A program made the position numbers and the translations under genes. From an uncultured Clostridia bacterium (lineage in GTDB: Bacteria; Bacillota; Clostridia; Christensenellales; Borkfalkiaceae), in the NCBI GenBank assembly GCA_944327625.1, contig CALVHL010000005.1, positions 1-64,000 of the forward strand: a stretch of 64,000 bases of DNA. Direction: 5' to 3'. The notes beneath the pieces were generated by a model that ran no database searches, was not told where the DNA came from, and was given only the letters and a program-made list of their open reading frames with translations. Positions 59,078 to 64,000 of this stretch are shown piece after piece (the stretch's first letter is position 1; the number at the start of each line of letters is the position of its first letter).

Positions 59078-60961
59078 ATGGAAAATAACGCAAAGACAAT
59101 GACTGACGGCAAGGCCAAGGTCAGAAAGCCGCGCGCGGCTAAGGGCGGCGATCCCAGAAGGGCGCCCGTAAGGACGGCGGAGGAGGGCAATCTCCCTGCC
59201 CGCCTCAGGCTCAAAAAGGGCGGAGAGGGCGAAAAGTCGCTCTCCCGCAGGCGGGGCGGCAAGAAGGAAGCCGCCGCCGAAGCGCAGAAAAAGGAGAAAA
59301 AGGTCAGGCCCGTCAAGAACGCCGTCAAAATTATCTTCCTCGGCGGAGTGGGCGAAATAGGCAAGAATATGACGGCGATAGAGTGCGGCGACGACATAAT
59401 AGTCATCGACGCGGGCATCATATTCCCCACCGAGGAGACGCCGGGCATAGACCTCGTCGTGCCCGACATAAGCTACTTCACCGAACGCAGGAAGAAGGTC
59501 AGGGGGCTCATTCTGACGCACGGACACGAGGACCATATAGGCGGCGTGCCCTATCTTCTCAAAGAGGTATCCACGCCCGTCGTCGGCACTAAGCTGACGC
59601 TGGCGCTCGTCGACAACAAGCTCAGGGAGCACAGGCTTAACAACGTCGTTCAGCGCGTCGTCGAGCCCGGCACGAGTATGCAGTTCGGCTGTTTCAAGGT
59701 GGATTTCATCAACGTCAACCACTCGATAGCAGGCGCGGTCGCGCTCGCCGTGCACACGCCGCAGGGCGTGATATTCCACAGCGGCGACTTCAAAATAGAC
59801 CTCACGCCCGTCGCGGGCAGCCCCATAGACTTAAAGACCATTGCCGACATAGGCAGTAAGGGCGTGCTTCTCTACCTCGGCGAGAGCACCAATATCGAGC
59901 GCCCGGGCTACACCATGAGCGAGACGGTCGTCGGCACTACGCTCGACAGGCTGTTTGACGAGAACTCGTCGCGGCGCATAATAATCGCCACTTTCGCGTC
60001 CAACGTGCACAGACTTCAACAGATTATAGACCTCGCCGTCAAATACAGGCGCAGGGTGGCGCTCAACGGCAGAAGTATGCTCAACGTCGTCGAGGCGGCG
60101 GAAAAGATAGGCGAAATCAACATTCCCGAGGGCGCGGTCGTCGACATAACCAAGATAAAGAACTACCGCGACGACCAGCTGGTAATCGTCTGTACGGGCA
60201 GCCAGGGCGAACCGATGAGCGCGCTCACCCGCATGGCAAATCAGGAAAACCCCGCGCTTTCGGTCGGCTCTAACGACACCATAATCATCTCTGCGTCGCC
60301 CATTCCCGGCAACGAGCGCGGCATTTACGGCGTAATAAACAAGCTCTATCATCTCGGCGCGGACGTCGTCTACGAGAGCCTCGAAAACATACACGTTTCG
60401 GGACACGCCTGCCGCGAGGAGCACAAGATAATGCACTCGCTCCTCAAACCGAAATTCTTTATCCCCATTCACGGCGAATACAGACATCTCAAAAAGCACT
60501 CGCAGCTGGCGCAGAGCCTCGGAATGAAGGAGAGCAACATTCTCCTGCCCGATATCGGCAACTGCATAGAGGTGACGTCAAAGAGCATAAGGCGGCTGGA
60601 CGACGTGCCCTCGGGCTCGCTGCTCGTCGACGGCGAGGGCATAGAGGACGAGAAGGCCTCGCAGGTATTGCAGGACAGGCGGCAGATGTCCGAGGAGGGC
60701 ATGTTCATAGTCGCCGTCGCGGTATCGGGCGGCGAAGTCATCGGCGAACCCGCCATAAACTCGCGCGGCTTCGTGTTCGACTTCCACAGGGATTATAACA
60801 AGGAAATGCGCGAGGTCATCGACAGGGCAATTCAGGGCTACGACCTCTCGCTCGGCTCGGTGGACGAGCTCAAAAGGGTGATAAAAAAGGCGCTCAGAAA
60901 CTATCTGCTCAAAAAGACCAAACAGTCGCCCATGGTCGTTCCCGTAGTCGTAGAACTTTAA
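59078..60961 (+). CDS. rnj: Ribonuclease J
   Basis: 627 residues. The metallo-beta-lactamase core starts at V-K-I-I-F-L-G-G-V-G-E-I-G-K-N (83-97), with the zinc motif H-G-H-E-D-H at 148-153, then the beta-CASP insert and the C-terminal domain. It is an endo- and 5'-exonuclease central to mRNA decay and rRNA maturation. The first 80 residues are an added, lysine- and arginine-rich, disordered-looking tail not present in the ~555-residue Bacillus enzymes, which may help bind RNA or ribosomes. The ATG lacks a strong ribosome-binding site. Only one RNase J gene is in the window. Confidence 0.96.
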   Translation: MENNAKTMTDGKAKVRKPRAAKGGDPRRAPVRTAEEGNLPARLRLKKGGEGEKSLSRRRGGKKEAAAEAQKKEKKVRPVKNAVKIIFLGGVGEIGKNMTAIECGDDIIVIDAGIIFPTEETPGIDLVVPDISYFTERRKKVRGLILTHGHEDHIGGVPYLLKEVSTPVVGTKLTLALVDNKLREHRLNNVVQRVVEPGTSMQFGCFKVDFINVNHSIAGAVALAVHTPQGVIFHSGDFKIDLTPVAGSPIDLKTIADIGSKGVLLYLGESTNIERPGYTMSETVVGTTLDRLFDENSSRRIIIATFASNVHRLQQIIDLAVKYRRRVALNGRSMLNVVEAAEKIGEINIPEGAVVDITKIKNYRDDQLVIVCTGSQGEPMSALTRMANQENPALSVGSNDTIIISASPIPGNERGIYGVINKLYHLGADVVYESLENIHVSGHACREEHKIMHSLLKPKFFIPIHGEYRHLKKHSQLAQSLGMKESNILLPDIGNCIEVTSKSIRRLDDVPSGSLLVDGEGIEDEKASQVLQDRRQMSEEGMFIVAVAVSGGEVIGEPAINSRGFVFDFHRDYNKEMREVIDRAIQGYDLSLGSVDELKRVIKKALRNYLLKKTKQSPMVVPVVVEL

Positions 60962-61085
60962 AAAATTTTTGCTCAGTGCCGCGCGGCAGCAGGTCTGCCG
61001 CGCGGCAAAATACCCGAAGGGGGGAGGCTGTGCCGCCACGTATGCGCCGCGGCGCAAGTGCCTTGAAATTCACGTAAAAAGTGCG

Positions 61086-61216
61086 TTCGTCGGCATATAT
61101 GTGCGGGGCAATTCATATTTGTCCGCATACAGGTGCGCGCGGGCGCAGGTGTGGGCGCAGACATATCTCGGACACCGCATATTTAAGGCATATATGCGGG
61201 GCAATTCTCATGAATG
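61086..61216 (+). repeat. Two dispersed elements before trmR, one a hybrid form
   Basis: TTCGTCGGCATATATGTGC running straight into GGGGCAATT at 61086-61113 joins the left half of the 30-bp palindrome to the right half of the common element. GGCATATATGCGGGGCAATT lies at 61197-61216 and ends next to the trmR ribosome-binding site. The 266-base gap 60962-61227 shows no other feature. Confidence 0.8.
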
Positions 61217-61227
61217 GAGGTGCAGAA

Positions 61228-61905
61228 GTGGCGGACGAAGACAAATTCGGCTATGCGCACAACGATACGTCCGTACCCGAACGCGCAAGCCGCACGGCAA
61301 ACGTCAATAAGGCGGTCTTTCCGCGCGGCGTGGACGAGTTGCGCCGCGGCGCATTCGTGCGCGGCATACCCGTATCCTCCGACGAAACGCTTGCATTTTT
61401 AATGATATGCGTCGCAATGGCGCAGCCGCGGCGCATACTTGAAATAGGCACAGCTATCGGCGTGTCGGGTATATGTATGCTCGCGCAGGTGACTTCCGCA
61501 ACCCTCGTCACGATAGAGAAAAACCCGTCGTTTGCCGTCGAAGCGGCGCGAAATTTTGAAAAATTCGGGCTTTCTCTGCGCGTTGAGCTTTCTGAGGGCG
61601 ACGCGGCGGAAATACTCCCCTCGCTTTCGGGGCAGTTCGACTTCATATTTCTCGACGGCCCCAAAGTGCAGTACGTAAAGTATCTGCCCCGCCTCAAAGA
61701 GCTGCTGTCGGTCGGAGGTGTTATCTTTGCCGACGACGTACTGCTCTACGGCTGGGTGAACGGCGAAAACCCCGTTCCGCCCAAGCGCAGAATGTTGGTG
61801 AGCCATATCCGCGAATACCTCGACGCGGTCAATGCCGACGAGGAGCTGCTTACTACCGTCGTCGACGTGGGCGACGGCGTTGCGCTGTCGGTTAAAAAAC
61901 GCTGA
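61228..61905 (+). CDS. trmR: SAM-dependent O-methyltransferase, TrmR (YrrM) type
   Basis: 225 residues from the GTG at 61228, six bases after GGAGGT; the ATG at 61210 lies before that site. The SAM-binding start is I-L-E-I-G-T-A-I-G-V-S-G, followed by V-T-I-E-K-N-P and D-F-I-F-L-D-G-P-K with the usual metal-linked aspartate. It belongs to the family of small O-methyltransferases that includes Bacillus YrrM, which methylates 5-hydroxyuridine at the tRNA wobble position. The gene right after it codes the U32 protein that makes this hydroxyuridine, which is why I choose TrmR over a catechol methyltransferase. Confidence 0.82.
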   Translation: MADEDKFGYAHNDTSVPERASRTANVNKAVFPRGVDELRRGAFVRGIPVSSDETLAFLMICVAMAQPRRILEIGTAIGVSGICMLAQVTSATLVTIEKNPSFAVEAARNFEKFGLSLRVELSEGDAAEILPSLSGQFDFIFLDGPKVQYVKYLPRLKELLSVGGVIFADDVLLYGWVNGENPVPPKRRMLVSHIREYLDAVNADEELLTTVVDVGDGVALSVKKR

Positions 61906-62009
61906 AAGACAGACGGCGGCGCGGCTTTATGGCGGAATATGCCGCAATCAAAGGCATTTTGGCACAATCTGAACATAACGCGCGGTATGCGCGCAACGAG
62001 GAAAATATT

Positions 62010-63209
62010 ATGGTTAAGGACGTCGAACTGCTCGCGCCTGCGGGCAATCTCAACAAACTGCGCACCGCCTTCCGCTTCGGCGCGGATGCGGCATATATAG
62101 GGGGCAAACTCTTTTCCCTGCGCTCTTTCGCCGACAATTTCGACGCGGAGGAGATGCGTGGCGCGGTCAATCTCGCGCATTCGCTCGGCAAAAAGGTGTA
62201 CGTCACCGTCAACATATTCGCCCGCAACGCCGACATGGCACAGCTTGAAGACTATTTTTCATTCTTGCAGGAGGTCGGCGCGGACGCGGCGATAATCTCG
62301 GACAGCGGCGTAGTCTATGCGGCTAAAAAGGCCGCTCCCGCGCTTAAAATACATATCTCGACGCAGGCAAACCTGACTAATAAATACGCCGTTAAATTCT
62401 GGGCGGAGCAGGGCGCGACGAGGGCTATACTCGCCCGCGAACTGTCGGTCGACGAAATAGCCGAAATACACGCTTTCGTGCCCGAAATCGAGCTTGAAAC
62501 CTTCGTCCACGGCGCAATGTGCATAAGCTATTCGGGCAGGTGCCTGCTCTCCGACTACCTCGCGGGCAGACCGTCCAACCGCGGCGAGTGCGTGCAGGCG
62601 TGCCGCTGGAACTATGCCGTCAAGAAGAAGGACGTCGGCGCAGAGAGCGGCTATCTCGACGTCGAGGAGGACGGCAGGGGCACTTATATCTTCAATTCCA
62701 AGGACCTCAACATGAGCGCGCACCTCGACAAGCTCGCCGACGCGGGCGTGTGCGCGTTCAAGATAGAGGGCAGAATGAAGAGCGAATATTACCTCGCGAC
62801 GGTCATTAACGCATACAGGCGGTGCATGGACGGCGGCTTTGACGAGGTCGTCGAGCGGGAGCTGATGACGGCGGCGCACCGCGACTATACCACGGCATAT
62901 ACGCTCGGCAAGAACGACAAGACGGTCAACTATTCGGACAACCAGACCAAGGGCGATTGCGACTTCATCGCCAACGTCGTCTCCTGCAAGGACGGCAGCG
63001 CGGTCGTCGAAATGCGCGGCAGGTTCAGGGTGGGCGACAGGCTGGAAGTGCTCTCCCCGACCGACGATTTCGGCAAGAGCTTTATCGTCGAATACGCCCG
63101 CACGAGCGACGGAACGCCCGTCGACGATTGTAAGCTCGTGCAGGAAAAATACACCATAAATAGCCCGTTCGCGCTCTCGGAGGGCGACATTCTCAGAAGG
63201 AGAAAGTGA
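62010..63209 (+). CDS. trhP: U32-family protein, tRNA hydroxylation protein TrhP type
   Basis: 399 residues from the ATG at 62010; frames upstream have no ribosome-binding site. It begins V-E-L-L-A-P-A-G-N-L-N-K-L and holds the U32 signature E-T-F-V-H-G-A-M-C-I-S-Y-S-G-R-C-L-L-S (about 168-186), with further cysteines in G-E-C-V-Q-A-C-R-W. The family was first called peptidase U32, but TrhP members use prephenate for 5-hydroxylation of wobble uridine in tRNA. The length and the neighbouring trmR favour that role. aroA follows one base after its stop; the shikimate pathway supplies prephenate, which makes the link interesting. Confidence 0.88.
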   Translation: MVKDVELLAPAGNLNKLRTAFRFGADAAYIGGKLFSLRSFADNFDAEEMRGAVNLAHSLGKKVYVTVNIFARNADMAQLEDYFSFLQEVGADAAIISDSGVVYAAKKAAPALKIHISTQANLTNKYAVKFWAEQGATRAILARELSVDEIAEIHAFVPEIELETFVHGAMCISYSGRCLLSDYLAGRPSNRGECVQACRWNYAVKKKDVGAESGYLDVEEDGRGTYIFNSKDLNMSAHLDKLADAGVCAFKIEGRMKSEYYLATVINAYRRCMDGGFDEVVERELMTAAHRDYTTAYTLGKNDKTVNYSDNQTKGDCDFIANVVSCKDGSAVVEMRGRFRVGDRLEVLSPTDDFGKSFIVEYARTSDGTPVDDCKLVQEKYTINSPFALSEGDILRRRK

Positions 63210-63210
63210 T

Positions 63211-64000
63211 ATGGACTATATTGTCAGCAACATATACGGCAGAATTAAACACCCCCGACAGATCGTCGAAGTTCCGGGCTCTAAGAGCATTACCGCCCGC
63301 GCCCTGCTAATTGCGGCGCTCGCCGACGGACAGTCTCAGCTGTACGGCGGGCAGATGTCGGACGACTGCGCGACCTTCGTCGAGGCGGTCAGGGCGTTGG
63401 GAATACCCGTCAGCGTAAGCGCGGACTGCATAAAGGTCGAGGGCTGCGGCGGGGTTCTGCCCGAGGAAGAAGGGCGGATCTACGTCGGCAGCGCGGGCAC
63501 GGCGGCAAGGTTTCTCACCGCGCTCTGCGCTCTGCAGGGCGGTAAATATACGCTCACTTCGTCCGCGCAGATGATGCGCCGCCCCCAGCGGCCGCTCATC
63601 GAGGCGCTCGCCTCGCTCGGCGCAAGGTTCGAGTTCGGGGGCGAGGAATATTGCTTCCCCTTCACGGTTTACGGCACGCGCTCGCCCGCGGCAAGCGTCA
63701 CGGTCAATATCGAAAAGAGCAGCCAGTTTCTCTCCGCCCTGCTTATGGCGGCGGTGTGCGCGGATAAGCCCGTGACTATCCGCACGGTCGGCAGCCACGG
63801 AATGGACTATGTCAGAATGACGCTCGACATGATGTGGTCGTTCGGCGTGACCGTCGACGAGGGCGAGGACGGCTATACGGTATTCGGCGAGTACGAGGCG
63901 AAAAAGTACGAGATAGAGCCCGATATTTCCGCCGCCTGCTACTTTGCGGCGATGAATAAAGTGCTCGGCACGGATATTGCGGTCAAGGGCGTGATGAAAC
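63211..64000 (+). CDS. aroA: 3-phosphoshikimate 1-carboxyvinyltransferase (EPSP synthase), 3' end outside the window
   Basis: The first 263 codons are visible. It starts M-D-Y-I-V-S-N and has V-P-G-S-K-S-I-T-A-R-A-L-L-I-A-A-L-A-D-G (22-41), the phosphoshikimate-binding start of the family, then G-S-A-G-T-A-A-R-F-L-T-A (about 93-104) for PEP binding and a Q-M-M-R-R-P region. Full-length enzymes have about 420-430 residues, so roughly the last 160 are beyond the edge. It joins shikimate-3-phosphate and PEP on the way to chorismate. AGAAGGAGA precedes the ATG, one base after the trhP stop, so the two are likely one transcript. Confidence 0.95.
   Translation, partial: MDYIVSNIYGRIKHPRQIVEVPGSKSITARALLIAALADGQSQLYGGQMSDDCATFVEAVRALGIPVSVSADCIKVEGCGGVLPEEEGRIYVGSAGTAARFLTALCALQGGKYTLTSSAQMMRRPQRPLIEALASLGARFEFGGEEYCFPFTVYGTRSPAASVTVNIEKSSQFLSALLMAAVCADKPVTIRTVGSHGMDYVRMTLDMMWSFGVTVDEGEDGYTVFGEYEAKKYEIEPDISAACYFAAMNKVLGTDIAVKGVMK

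Noticed and set aside
1..64000. Prophage, insertion sequence, integron or tRNA gene
   Set aside because: I saw no transposase, integrase, phage structural gene or tRNA-like fold; the repeats alone do not prove a mobile element.

Overview
The window reads as a stretch of chromosome from an endospore-forming Clostridia-type Bacillota, probably a gut anaerobe. The support is spoIVA with a sigma-E-like promoter, a T-box riboswitch, ribonuclease J, YesMN-type signalling, many gram-positive-style lipoproteins with a lipobox, and GGAGG ribosome-binding sites. The DNA is GC-rich, so many long open frames lie antisense to real genes; I treated these as shadows. A member of the Christensenellales is my guess from overall flavour only. 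I saw no tRNA, rRNA, transposase, integrase or cas gene.

Layout. 0-5.1 kb: the end of a membrane protein, then an OmpR-type two-component system and a two-gene glycosyltransferase/membrane-protein unit; both promoters carry the same 11-bp-period operator. 5.2-6.9 kb: a T-box-controlled TrpB2. 7.1-10.4 kb: a LysR regulator divergent from a four-gene operon (acetyltransferase, cyclophilin-like lipoprotein, carboxymuconolactone decarboxylase-like protein, cupin), with an identical 30-bp palindrome at each end. 10.7-17.1 kb: an FtsH-like AAA+ ATPase whose protease motif is lost, divergent from an RHH-WYL regulator; a MarR/MATE unit with matching operators; a cytidylate-kinase-like protein; and a patatin that appears to be read from a leaderless mRNA. 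17.1-21.9 kb: a two-gene module, membrane/TrkA-N-like/RyR plus HD/RyR/SLOG, bracketed by matching repeats. This is the best candidate for a little-described system, probably nucleotide-signal based.

22-42 kb is a secreted polysaccharide-handling region: several large lipoproteins (SGNH/DUF4886-like with a binding-protein-like tail, Ig-like, beta-helix, triple CBM6-like), a TetR regulator, a YesN/YesM pair, a sensor without a kinase domain, an orphan sugar-binding lipoprotein, a circularly permuted GH3 and a GH5. Together they suggest beta-glucan breakdown. 42.5-45.4 kb: an ECF sigma factor, its probable anti-sigma factor and a divergent lipoprotein related to the anti-sigma outer domain, with the same promoter motif in front of both transcription units.

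45.6-64 kb is more housekeeping in character: SGNH hydrolase, ketopantoate-reductase-like protein, two alpha/beta hydrolases, ATP-grasp protein, spoIVA, a 53-residue gene, serC-serA, a large acidic repeat protein, rnj, a trmR-trhP tRNA-modification pair, and an aroA cut by the window end.

Across the window about 16 intergenic copies of a short element built around GCATATATGC plus GGGGCAATT (or its reverse-complement-like form) form a dispersed repeat family that known features do not explain.
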